A DNA stretch of 64,000 nt, from NCBI GenBank assembly GCA_004026145.2, contig CP034986.1, positions 15,176,304-15,240,303 on the forward strand, written 5' to 3'. Position numbers and translations under genes: made by a program. This DNA comes from Takifugu bimaculatus (lineage: Eukaryota; Chordata; Actinopteri; Tetraodontiformes; Tetraodontidae). Each line of letters opens with the position of its first letter. Within the stretch, counting starts at the first letter, position 1. The notes under the pieces were generated by a model. That model saw nothing but the letters and a program-made list of their open reading frames with translations, did not search any database and was not told where the DNA came from. Below, piece after piece: positions 53,919 to 63,439 of the stretch.

Positions 53919-56900
53919 CGTGTGTGTGTGTGATTCTATCCATCTTTGCACATCTCTACCCTGGATTGAAAGGAAAATATGCAGGGAAAAGTACAGTGGA
54001 GACATAATATAGGATAATTCGGCAGCTGATATTGTGCTGTAATTCAAATATGTTTATAATAAAAATGCTTTGGTAAAGAGTCAGAGCCCATTGCTGCCAA
54101 GTGTTAAGAAACAAAATGATAGTTCAACAAAAATGCCTAAAGTAGTGATAACAGCTTGCTGAGCCTGATGCTTAGAAAACAAATCGTTTTTTCTCTCAGA
54201 CGGCTCAGTTCAAGTAGAGCCACTTGTGGTGTAATCTGTGGAGCTGCTAACTGCTAACTACTTTTTCATATTATTCGGTTCTTCGGTTGTCTTTTTAGTT
54301 TAATTAATATGAAGTGTTCCACCAAATCACTTTTTGTCTTGTTTAAATGTTTTTGACAGACTCCTAAATTGAATAAAATAGGACAGATCCAAATCATTGC
54401 TGTGTATCTAACATTTGGGGATGATGCACAGCATTAATCACTCATTTCTCATAATGTAGGAAGAAGCAGAAGCTGCACATATGAGACTAAGCGGTGGGGA
54501 GTCTATCACCCCCCCCCCCCCCCATGCTCTGCTTCTGTACCTGCCTAAGCAAAATGCTGCGGTCAGCACAGCTTCCAATACTGAGAGTTTTACCCAGAGC
54601 AAATGTGGCTCCAACCCTGTCCGTCCACATTGTTTCACCACTGGTTTGGAGTGAATAACCTTTTTGGAAGTGTAACATCGACTGTGTTGTTTTTCTTTTC
54701 TTTTTTTTATTCTGTTCCTTTGCTGCTGCAAAAATATTTTGCGTGTGTTCTTGTTGGTGTTTTGTAAATTCTATAAATGATGATCTTTTGAATTTTTATG
54801 CGTCACAAATAGTTTAAAAAATGAAAAAGGCTCCCTTCTTGGATCTGATGGGTCATTTGATATGGATGAAATGAACCATTACAGACGTCGTAAAAGCCAG
54901 ACTTTGTCTGATATGTACAATATTTCTGTCAGGAATTTTGATGACAACTATAAATGACTCTCATGAAGTGCACTTGAGGAAATTAGACATGAACCCTCTT
55001 TGATTATCAATTAACTAACCCTGTTTAGAAACCTTAGTGGATGTCTGGCTAATGCGTTGGGTAAGCCTTCCACACTAACTGCAGCAGCATGGTCACATTT
55101 ACTGTGCAGTGGAGGTGACATATTTACCAAAAAAGCAATGAAATGATCAACTAAATAGAGGAATGAATCAGTGAGCATCTCATAAAAATAATCAGTAAAT
55201 GGATGATTGTAAACAGGGTGAACAGAGAGTTGAGTAGCACAGGGTCCGTTAATCTGCCTCTCTGGGTACCCCCGAGGGTTCTGGTTTCAGGCCCAAACTT
55301 GTGTAATTACAGATAACATCCTGGCTGGCCGACAGGAACATCTGTGAACAGCACCACAGAGATCACACACTTACAAAGCCTTCACCATGCAGACGGTGTT
55401 CCTCTACAACAGCCAACTGATTCAGATCACGCGCCGAATCAATAAACTATTATTTTTGCAGTAATAATTCCTTTTGCTTTCTCCTGAGTGAGTACAGAGT
55501 TTGCACAGCCAGCATGTGCGCATGGCAGATAAATGCACAGTTGCTGACCGAGGGTAGCTCCAAAAATAAACCTGTCTGCTTCAGCCAACAGATGTTTAAT
55601 TACGCTGTGTTTTATTTTTTAGAAGGTGAAGCTACCGGCTCTCTTACGAAGCCTTTATCACTTCATGAATTGCCCTTTGTTTGCTTTTCACGTATTTTAT
55701 ATCGTGGATGCAGAGGGAGAATAATAATGGAATAAATAATTAACCTCATGAGCCTCTCGATGTGAATACAAGGGGAAATGGGTACAGTGAGTGCGTGGTT
55801 GGCTTATTCCTCTCCTGTTTCTGCAGACCTGAACTTTTCGATTGGAGCACAGTGGAGCGAAAGACGTCTGTGATTGACAAACTGGAACACGCCTTTAACA
55901 CGGCAGAACAACACCTGGGGATAGACAGACTGCTGGACCCTGAGGGTAATTAACACCCTCTCTATCTCTCGCTCACACACACACACACGCACACACACAT
56001 TGGTCATTCTAGACAAGAATATTAAGGATGAGTTACCATTCTCATTGTACTTCAACAGTTCCAATTATGCACCATAATTGGCCCAAACAAACACAATGTG
56101 TCAGCCAGTCGTTTAGTGATGCCGTGGCCATATTTGTGGTCACCTACAGGAGGGACATGGTCGGTGATGCGCTAGGTTACAGACAGAATGTCCAAAAATG
56201 TCCTCACTGGTCAAAAAGTCCTTGGATTATTTTTTTAAATTCTGATAAGTGTGTGTCGTCTACACACTACTTCCTGCTGAACTGCTACCAGATTGCAGTT
56301 GCAGGAGCAGCTGTCTGGGTCAGTGTTTATTGGGGATGATTTTAAGATTAAAGGTTTGTATGTACTAAGACTGTTTTACTTCCTGGACAGTTTTCTTTGA
56401 TTTCCCAACAGCTTTTACTTCGGCACAGATGTCGCTCCATGTCAGATTTCTTTTTGCGATGTTTATATTTCTTTGTTGGATATCGTTTGGTTGTTTGTTT
56501 GAGTCCTCTTCTCGATCGTCCAACTCACTTGAATCAATTTCACTTTGCATTTTAGCTCTCCCTCTTCTGGTGGAAAAATTTATTTAAACTCCTCATTTAA
56601 ATGCTGCTCTCTGCACCTGTAGGTGCAGATACGGTACAGCTGTATAGTGGGAAATATGTATGCAGGAATAATGCAAGTGTGAACACAAATAGAGCATGAA
56701 CGATATTTAAATCAGGCAGATAATAAAATAGCAGTAAAAGCACTGCTGAGTTGAGACATGAATGCAAACTCTAGATCAGTGGGAAAGAACAGATGAGGTA
56801 ACTATTTCTTTCATCATTTCAAAATAGGGAGATAAAAACAAAATTGTGGGCATTTTTTATAAAGAATTAAAAACTTCAATTCTTGATTGAATGAAGAGGT

Positions 56901-59900
56901 ATGTAAAATGTTGCATTAATTCCAGATGAAATCTGAGATGTTATTTCGAGGTATTCCTGATGAATCTTTTCATTAATGTGTTGTTTTCACGCTTTGATCC
57001 ATCACAATGGGGAGCATTTGGGGAACATTCTAATCCCTCACAGTTTGTCTGAATCTTCAGTTGGAAGATCACAGCAGATGATCTTTTATTGATCTTTCAA
57101 TAAACCCTCAGTAGTTAGGAGCAAGTAGGGCAATTGTGTATCATTATTATGCTGCACATTAATGCTTCAAACGCCATTAACCCCCCACCTGGGCTTTCCG
57201 AACATCGTCTCAGCTGTCAACGGATTTCAGGTTCTGTTTGTCTGAGGCTTGTCTCCATTATACCTCAGTTAAGTGGAGAGCTGTCGGGATTTGGAACAGC
57301 AGGCTTCTTTTTACTTATTTTAATTCCTCCAAGCGTTCACCAATGATAATTAATCCGGCTTAATTCTAGATATCAGTATGTTCAGGAGTTTGTTTCTATT
57401 GTCCAGTTTTGAATATGAATTCTACCCTGATCTGTAAACCAAACTCTTTTCACATTGCTTCAGCGGTTCATTAGTCCACTTATAATCAGTCTTTCTCACT
57501 CAGATGGCCTCTTTTTCCTCCTCTGCCTCCTCAACTTTTCTTTTCCTTCTCAAAGACTCTTGTGCTGTTTCATAGTCCCACACAGATTTGTCTGATAGCT
57601 GAACAACAGATTCTTAGCCACATATATAGCAAACCAACAATCATTATTTGAGGGCAATTTACTTGTTTCAGTTCTGTATTTTCATTGCTTTGTGTAATAA
57701 CTGGCCTTAACACCACCTCAGGAAGTCTTACACGTATAAAAAAATCCTCCTTTTACTGTTATTCAGAAGGGGAAAGATAAACTAGGCTTAAGCCCCTAAG
57801 TTTTGGTTTGAACCTGTAGTTTCAACTGTTTAATGTGCTCTAATGAAAATTCACACATATATTAACAGTCTCCTGGTTCTAGCAAGCTAGAAACAATATT
57901 ATTGGTCATTTTGTATTGGTTGAAATCAAGCATTTGAATATGGGTGGATTTGTTGTTTAGTGATAACTTTAATGTGCTAGGATGGGGGAGGGGATATTGG
58001 TTTATCTGAATTTTCATGAGATTAAGTTAAACAGTGTAGGACAATTAAGTTTTACACTTTACATTTTGTCTAGTTGAGAACGGGGAAAAAAAATTGGAAG
58101 TTGCTTATAAGTTCATTTTCATATTGCTGCAGCACAAAGAGTTTCTGATAGTTTATGCAAAAAAAAACAATTTATCACAATTAAGGCAGAAAAAAGATGA
58201 CATTAATCTGGTTAAAAAAAATCTTGAGCTTGACAGCACTTTTCATTTAGACATAATTTCATTAAATATCTTATTATCTATAGTCACATACCTGCCAAAC
58301 AGTGTTTTGCTTCATAAGTGGTGATAATGCATCCCTCTGCTCCTCAGATTTGGCGGTGCCTCACCCCGACAAGAAGAGTGTCATCATGTATGTGACATCG
58401 CTCTTCCGGGTGCTTCCCCAAAGCGTCTCCATGGAAGCCATCAAGGAGGTGGAGACGTTGCCCCGGGCAGCCCCGGCTAATGTCAGCCGGGTGACGACAG
58501 AGGAGCATTATGAGATTCAGACCCAGCAACGCTTCTCTCAGCAGGTTAGGCACACCAGCCCCTATGGTTGCCATGGGGGCATTGCTAGGGCCCATTTGTT
58601 TGGGGAGAATCCTTCAATCTTCAGATCCTCCTGTCCCTGTAAACACAAGTTTTGTGCCTTCTAACTTTAAGGAAAGGTTCACTACTATAGTTTACACTAG
58701 TTTTCTTGTGTGTCAGCAGAGGACAGTGAAGTGAAAAATGCTGAAAGAATAACCTTCCTGTCAAATGGTTTGTACCACGTCGGTGGTCATGGAGGCAAGG
58801 GTCACATGAAAGTGGGCTTTAGAAATGATCAACTAATGACCCGTTACCCAGGGCAGGGGGACTGATCTGTCCATCAGCACGCAGCACTCTTTAATTGCAA
58901 TGCTTCAGGCAAACGAGAATGTAAAATCTTTGGCTGCAGAAAGTAAAATGTTATCCAAATGAATCAGTTGAGGTTGCAGCCCTGAAAGGACGTTTTGACT
59001 GCAATTTAATGTGCCAGTCTCAAGAGTTAAATCAGAAAACCTCTGTTGGACTGATCTGATGAGCTACTCCGCTGGTGATGGCATCATGGAAGCTTTACAT
59101 TGTTGTCCTGCTTTTGAAGTTCTGTTTAGTGGTGTGATAAAAGTAAGCTTTGCTGTGCATGTTCTCTTTATACTCTTAGAGACTCCGCGGTGTAATTTGT
59201 CATTGCTTTGGTTTGGAGACAGCGCCCAAAATAAATAATTACGCTTAAGTAGAATTTATACTGTTTCCTCTAATAAAAGCACAGCATATGAGCACAGTTG
59301 TTTTTACACTGGCATTTCTATAAGTGGATTTAACAGTCTTATAAGGTTGCATTAATTTAGGATATGATATATCCAGTCCTGCCAGCTAGAGTGTTTTTAA
59401 AGACTACGATACTTGTGCACTTCCCTGATGGAGCTATCAGTGTGTTGCTGCCCCTGAGACAAGCATGAGGCGATGAAAGAAGCAGGCGGTGATCCGTGTT
59501 CTCAGACATCTTGCAACTTTTAAAATTAGTTCTGTAAAGCAACAACTGCAACAACAGAATTAATCAAAGCAGATATCTTTAAAAATAAATCTAAAAAAGA
59601 AGGGTCATAAAGGCATTAAAGCAGAGAGCTCCCTCAAAGCATCTGAGCAAAAGGAAGATATTAGCCTGCCAGCATGTGAAAGTTATAGTTTCAGGGACGT
59701 GTCAGTTGCAAAGATAAATTAAATAATGAAACTGTGATCAGATTTTCTAAAGGAACCAGCAGTGTGCAGATTAACATGTCCAATTCAATGACAAGGCATG
59801 ATTACAGAGAGAAACCACTTAATCAGGATGCATTAGTATAGAGTTTAGCACAGCATGTCTGAATATGCACCCATTAGTTTGGTAGAAAGCTTTCTTGTTT

Positions 59901-62306
59901 ATGAACTAGTTTAAAATATTTTACACGCGTTTTTACACACAGTATCATATCCACCTATGTAAACAACACAGCAATAGAATTAATCTTGCCTGCATTGATC
60001 GAACAAACCTTGGAAGACATGAACAATAAATATTTTTCCTTAAGCTCTAAGCTTTAGTATAAAGATATCAATTTGGTATGGAACATTACAGTATATAGTG
60101 GTTAAATATTGATGTCTCATCATATATCAGCATCTTGTATTAAATAATTATCTGATTGATGGCTGACACAGGTGTGAAACAGAGACATCAGAAAAAAGGA
60201 GATTAAGACATTTACCGTAATAGATGTGATGTTCCCTGTGGTAAATATGAAGCTTGAGCCAACTTTTTGTTTCACTTACTGCATCAATCAACCCTGAGCA
60301 TCTAATAACTGTGATCGTGGGGGAAAATAAAATTAAACAAAATTCAAATCTGAGGCCAAGTTTCGATGGAATCATCTAAACCTGATGTTAGAAATAAATC
60401 CATCTGCACTGGCCTTTCATCGGCATTAACATTAAGATGAGGTAGTGTTAGGCTATAGCACCAAATCGAAGCAGGATGGAGAGAGTTTTTGGAGTAATGG
60501 CTTGTAATATTATTATCTCAGCAAGTTTAATGGCCACATCAACCCCTCCCCGATGGACAGCATGTCTGGGTGGAGTGGAAACACACTGCTGGTCTTTTCC
60601 TTTAGGAAACTGCACACAATTAGATGGAGAGAGAGAGAGATGAACAGAAGATGGTGAAAGTGTGAAAGAGGAAGGTGCAAAGATATATAAGCATCCAGAG
60701 AAGGAGATTGGCAAATTCAGATTACAGGAAACAAGTTGGATGGTAACAAAAGGAGAGACAGGGTGGGGGTGGGGGGGTCCTGACAACAGCTATTATCTGC
60801 CTCCTTCCTCATCAAAGCAGCACTTTCAACACCTCCTAGCAGCCACCACCTGAGACTCAAAGTGAAGGAGAGCCACATCGAAAGGAGAATTCCAATCCTA
60901 CAGAACCACTTTAGAGTTCACCCTCCTCCCTGACATCATCTCTGGTGTCCTGTTGCGCTCAAACACCACCCAGTGGGTAAAAACAAACACCAAGTGCGGG
61001 GTGCCATGAACCATTTGCCCCGGTTCTAGGTTGCCTCTGGCTGTGCAGGTTCTACTGCAAGAAAAGCACCTAATTTGCCCCAAAAGAGTGAAAGAGGGGA
61101 AACAGCGAGGGGTAAACAGGAAAGAACAGAAGGTGAAGAGAGGGAACAGAGAATTGAGGCAGGGGAAGGAGGTCAAAGAGGGTCAGGACACATCTAGCAT
61201 TCGTGATGGAATGGCTGACTTGAACTTTTGCAGTCTCATTGGAAACTGGGTCTGGGTTTGACTGTGTTTTCTTCTTTCATCAGTTATTGTATGTGATGTC
61301 ATGGCTTAATGCAGTTTCATTGTTTGTCACGGATATGTTTGAAGTTCCCAGCCAGCAGAGCATCCCTCATGACCCCCAATTTCCACATAAAGCACCTAGT
61401 CGCACAGTGCTGTGGATCCAGAACGACCGCCGGTGCATTCTCTTGCTAACTGGATGCATTTCTGAAGCACTGCACCGCGGAGCTCGAAACCACACCAGAA
61501 CTATTTTCTACTACGTCAGAAAGTACCTGAAATAATAATTAACTTGATGGTGGAAATTTACATGACTTCTTTCCACCTGTATCCTTGTCCAAAGGATGTG
61601 TATGGTCATATAAAGAGGTCACAGTCTATATCTTAGATTGTGCTTGTGAAAAATAAACCAGGATTTATATTTATTATGTTAAGAGCTTTTAATGATATTA
61701 TATTCAGTTAAAACTAAATCTGTGGCAATAAGGTAAGCATTTATGCCCCTCCCCCAAAAAAAAATAAAAATTAGACTTTCCATTCTTACATATCCTCGCA
61801 GGAGTTGTATAATATGTTGTTAAATTGTGAGAAATAAATTCATTTTCCTCCACATTAAAAAATGCTTGATGGACCAACAGTATAGTTTTAGACTAACGAG
61901 CTCACTACTGAAGTCATTTTAAATATGCAGCAGCTGCTGATGAGATTCATTAAAACCATTTTCAAAAAACGCTGCCAGAATGTGAAACTATTGTAAATTA
62001 GGGAGGATGCTTGTCTGATATCTCATAAAGATCCTCTCCAGGCATTCTTTATCAAGAGATCTGTTTGCCAATAAATGACAGGCGAGGTGCAGCGTCACTG
62101 AAGGGTGTTAGCATGTGGCTGCTGGTTCTAAATCTACCTGAGCGCGATACAGGACGTGGATGCCAAACACCTCTCTTTTTTCCAGGAGATAAAATGCTGC
62201 CTGCAGTAGAATGTGTGTGAGGGAGGCTGCTGCTGTCTGTGGCGGAGCTGCAGGAAGTGGAGCTGCTCAGCAACTTCATGTGCTGCTTCTGTTCTTCAAG
62301 CTCTAC

Positions 62307-62345
<39 letters not shown>

Positions 62346-63439
62346 TTCTCTCTCTCTCACACACACACTCTCTCTCACTCTCTCACTCTTTCTCTCACTC
62401 TCTCACTCTTTCACTCTTTCTCTCTCTCTCTCTCTCTCTCTGTCTGCATTAACGAGAACTGCTTTCCATCCAAGGATCTGATTCACTCACAACCTCTATT
62501 GAAACACAGATTTTTGTCAAGTCAAAAATTGTATGTATGTTGATAAGTGAGGCTGTCTTTAATTTTTAAACCAACCAATTTAATTTGCTTTATAATTCAA
62601 ATCAACTGCATTTGATACAGCAATTTACATCAGTGTAAACATGGTTCGATTATGGCTTATATATTTTATATATATATATTTTTTTTTTTCACACTTTATG
62701 TTAAGACCCAAATAAGCCTGAGTTCAGTTTTCGTCCACAGAAATCTTATGGAATTGTATAGATGTTTATATTATGTTTGCTACACCAGAGCCAAAAATCT
62801 CACTCTAAGATCTGCTCACAGTGTTCCAGTTTTTGTTTTAAAGTTTGAAATCAAATTTGAAAATCAGATTCTGAGAATCATTCGTGCAGGTTGCTTTTCT
62901 CCTCAAACTTTAAACATTAATATATATTACATTCACTGCATCATGTCAATTTTTTGGTTAAATATATTAGAAGTTCACTAGTTGATGTTAAGATGCCAAA
63001 CTGGCGAAACAGCTATTTTTCTTTTAGAATTTTTTTTGCTTTAAGGATCCACTGAGCATGAGCTTGAGTTTTGGATGGAAACAGAGCATATGTGCAATCA
63101 TTCATGTGTCTTTTTTCTCCTCTTTTCTGCTTTCTTTTTTGCCCCATCCTGACATTAACTTTGACCCCATCTCTTTTACACCTTCCACTGTTCTTGCACC
63201 ACTTTAATTAATTTCCTGCTCCCTCATCCTTTGTGTATTCGTTCCTCTCCTCTGGCCTTTCTTTGCCGTCTCTTTATCTGTCCTATATCCTCTTCATCTC
63301 TCTCTCTCAGATCACAGTGAATGTGGCTCAGGGGCGAGTGCAAAGCCCCTCCCCACAGCCTCGCTATAAAAGCTATGCCTACACCCAGGCTGCATATGTC
63401 AAGTCGCCCGAGCAAAAGAGGAGGCGTTTTACTGATCAG
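39829..63439 (+). CDS. Dystrophin/utrophin-family gene, 5' part (actin-binding domain); dmd versus utrn unresolved
   Basis: Nine GT-AG-bounded segments (39829-39890, 48738-48831, 49495-49575, 50280-50372, 53033-53134, 53789-53859, 55827-55945, 58348-58544, 63311-63439) encode in order CH1, CH2 and the start of hinge 1. In this family the region binds F-actin and links the cortical cytoskeleton to the dystroglycan complex at the sarcolemma and synapses. The phases match human dystrophin exons 2-9. Utrophin-like features are KPP in segment 3, ERG and NVNR in segment 4, and a 17-residue run WSIILHWQVKDVMKDVM across segments 5-6a. Dystrophin-like features are EREDV in exon 2, MAGLQQ and LIHSHR in 6a/6b, and the KSYAYTQAAYV motif of segment 9, which human utrophin lacks. 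The family is certain; the paralogue is my open question. The start codon is not located and the 3' part lies outside the window. Segment 3 has a frame problem, described at that entry. Confidence 0.93.
39981..40542. mobile_element. Non-autonomous hAT-type element in intron 2
   Basis: The left tip CAGTGGTTGCTCACCGTGCT and the right tip, read on the other strand as CAGTGGTTCCTAACCTGGGT, are terminal inverted repeats of the CAGTGGTTC-AACCT type seen in hAT elements. The flanking octamers CTCCAGAG (39973-39980) and CTCTAGGG (40543-40550) agree at 6 of 8 positions, as expected for an aged 8-bp hAT target duplication. No transposase frame is present in the 562 bp. It begins 90 nt after the donor of exon 2. 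Confidence 0.82.
45285..45490 (-). repeat. SINE-like dispersed repeat, second copy
   Basis: Read on the minus strand it contains GTGCCCTTGAGCAAGGTATC followed by CCCTGCGATGAGACGGCGAC, the same order of phrases as the plus-strand copy at 3235-3455. Boundaries are approximate. Confidence 0.6.
46044..46069. repeat. Perfect 26-bp palindrome
   Basis: The arm TGTCAGTCCTACA (46044-46056) is followed directly by its exact reverse complement (46057-46069) with no spacer. It is followed by GGGCCATTAAGGTGTTAAA, which resembles sequence near fish DNA-transposon or 3'-UTR repeats, so it may belong to a mobile element. Confidence 0.9.
47247..47304. repeat. CA/CGCA microsatellite
   Basis: A CA run passes into several CGCA units within intron 2. 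Confidence 0.97.
48738..48831 (+). CDS. Coding exon 3 (CH1 core), with a one-base insertion relative to the family
   Basis: The segment follows the acceptor GTTTCAG and ends before the donor GTATGA. Its first half encodes TGKPPVEDLFSD and its second half DGRRLLQLLEGLVGHQL, which together align with CH1 of dystrophin and utrophin, but the halves are in different frames. The exon is 94 nt long against 93 in human. An extra C at about 48774-48775 accounts for this; the family frame meets TGA at 48780-48782. A second AG lies 4 nt downstream (CAGACAG), and splicing there gives a 90-nt open exon (48742-48831) that keeps the second half but replaces the conserved start with unrelated residues. Explanations are an assembly or sequencing error, a real disabling indel, or rescue by the second acceptor. 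KPP is utrophin-like and FSD-DGRR dystrophin-like. The homology is secure; the functional reading is not. Confidence 0.85.
48832..49494 (+). other. Intron 3
   Basis: This 663-bp intron starts GTATGA and ends GTATAG. Nothing else is recognised in it. Confidence 0.88.
49495..49575 (+). CDS. Coding exon 4: end of CH1
   Basis: Translation is VRLERGLTRVHSLNNVNR followed by ALQILQKNN, matching the family block around TRVHALNNVN. The exon is 81 nt against 78 in human dystrophin, so one residue is added before TRVH. The usual GST is GLT and HAL is HSL, both unusual in a very conserved stretch. The acceptor is GTATAG and the donor AAT followed by GTGAGT. The exon starts with GTGAGG, so the junction AG-GTGAGG also looks like a donor. 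Exons 3 and 4 are the least family-like segments of the set. Confidence 0.9.
49576..50279 (+). other. Intron 4
   Basis: This 704-bp intron starts GTGAGT and ends CTCCAG. AT-rich; nothing else is recognised in it. Confidence 0.9.
50280..50372 (+). CDS. Coding exon 5: CH1-CH2 linker region
   Basis: This 93-nt exon equals human exon 5 in length and phase. It encodes VELVNIGAADIVDGNHKL and then ILGLIWSIILHWQ, matching the conserved block VNIG-DIVDGNHKL-LGL-W-IILHWQ. VEL and the serine in WSII are utrophin-like, and LIW is dystrophin-like. AAD replaces the usual STD or GTD. The acceptor is TCCTCCAG and the donor CAG followed by GTGTGTAG. There is no frame disruption. Confidence 0.95.
50373..53032 (+). 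other. Intron 5
   Basis: This 2.66-kb intron starts GTGTGT and ends TTGCAG. It contains a TG/AG microsatellite near 51.95 kb and no coding sequence that I recognise. Confidence 0.9.
51929..51980. repeat. Compound TG/AG microsatellite
   Basis: A TG run (with one TATG interruption) followed by an AG run, in intron 5. Confidence 0.96.
53033..53134 (+). CDS. Coding exon 6a: first part of CH2
   Basis: This 102-nt exon of 34 codons encodes VKDVMKDVMAGLQQTNSEK then ILLSWVRQNTRQYPQ. It is the first 102 nt of the 173-nt human exon 6. VKDVMKDVM is as in utrophin and MAGLQQ and YPQ as in dystrophin. LQQTNSEKILLSWVR is the CH2 start block. The acceptor is CACTTGCAG and the donor CAG followed by GTCAGTTA. 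Reading through the donor leaves the conserved sequence, which resumes exactly at 53789, so the intron is needed to explain the alignment. Confidence 0.95.
53135..53788 (+). other. Extra intron inside the equivalent of human exon 6
   Basis: This 654-bp phase-0 intron starts GTCAGTTA and ends GTCTTCAG. Human dystrophin encodes the flanking protein in one 173-nt exon, and segments 6a and 6b add up to exactly 173 nt. The octamer TCAGGTCA spans both junctions (53131-53138 and 53785-53792). No transposon ends are visible inside. Confidence 0.9.
53789..53859 (+). CDS. Coding exon 6b: CH2, remainder of human exon 6
   Basis: The 71-nt segment encodes VNVVNFSSSWNDGLAFNALI then HSH and two bases of the next codon. 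With exon 6a it totals 173 nt, exactly human exon 6. The block VNV-NF--SW-DGLA-NALIHSHR is diagnostic of CH2 in this family. The acceptor is GTCTTCAG and the donor CACAG followed by GTGCAG. A TG microsatellite begins 12 nt into the following intron. Confidence 0.95.
53873..53932. repeat. TG microsatellite next to the exon 6b donor
   Basis: About 30 TG units with two CG-containing interruptions (GTGCGTGCG) begin 12-13 nt after the exon 6b splice donor. UG-rich tracts near donors are known binding sites for CELF-type proteins and TDP-43; an effect here is inference. Confidence 0.97.
54509..54523. repeat. Poly-C tract
   Basis: Fifteen consecutive C residues in intron 6b. Confidence 0.95.
55827..55945 (+). 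CDS. Coding exon 7: CH2
   Basis: This 119-nt exon equals human exon 7 in length and phase. It encodes (R)PELFDWSTVERKTSV, then IDKLEHAFNTAEQHLGIDRL, then LDPE plus one base. Conserved anchors are P-LFDW, LEHAF, LGI and LLDPED. The middle part (STVERKTSVID) differs from both human paralogues. The acceptor is TTTCTGCAG and the donor GAGG followed by GTAATT. A CA repeat starts 28 nt after the donor. Confidence 0.95.
55946..58347 (+). other. Intron 7
   Basis: This 2.4-kb intron starts GTAATT and ends CTCAG. It has a short CA repeat at its start and otherwise AT-rich sequence without recognisable features. Confidence 0.9.
55974..55999. repeat. Short CA microsatellite
   Basis: A CA run with one CG interruption, 28 nt after the exon 7 donor. 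Confidence 0.95.
58348..58544 (+). CDS. Coding exon 8: end of CH2 and CH2-hinge 1 linker
   Basis: This 197-nt exon encodes (D)LAVPHPDKKSVIMYVTSL, then FRVLPQSVSMEAIKEVETLP, then RAAPANVSRVTTEEHYEIQT and QQRFSQQ. PDKKS-IMY-TSLF-VLPQ-V--EAI-EVE-LPR is the conserved end of CH2. The exon is 15 nt longer than human exon 8 (182 nt), with the extra five codons after LPR (about AAPANVS). AVxxP and EVET are utrophin-like; VT-EEH and YSQQ/FSQQ are dystrophin-like. The acceptor is CTCCTCAG and the donor CAG followed by GTTAGG, a weak donor. Confidence 0.94.
58545..63310 (+). other. Intron 8
   Basis: This 4.77-kb intron starts GTTAGG and ends CTCTCAG. It holds a G-rich run (GGGTGGGGGTGGGGGGG, about 60761-60777) and the TC microsatellite at 62.3 kb. 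I see no nested gene. Confidence 0.9.
62309..62442. repeat. TC-rich microsatellite
   Basis: A long TC run with ACTCTT and ACAC interruptions. Open frames across it are low-complexity artefacts. Confidence 0.97.
63311..63439 (+). CDS. Coding exon 9: start of hinge 1 (dystrophin-type)
   Basis: This 129-nt exon equals human dystrophin exon 9 in length and phase. It encodes ITVNVAQGRVQSPSPQPRYK, then SYAYTQAAYVKSPEQKRRRF, then TDQ. The SYAYTQAAYV motif is a hallmark of dystrophin, and human utrophin has no counterpart, which argues for dmd unless fish utrn keeps this exon. The acceptor is preceded by a long CT tract ending CTCTCTCAG, and the donor is CAG followed by GTCCGT. The exon ends on a complete codon; the next exon is outside the window. 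Confidence 0.94.

Larger units (their letters stand above)
53860..55826 (+). other. Intron 6b
   Basis: This 1.97-kb intron starts GTGCAG and ends CTGCAG. It contains the TG repeat close to its donor and a run of 15 C near 54509. No coding sequence is recognised in it. Confidence 0.9.
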
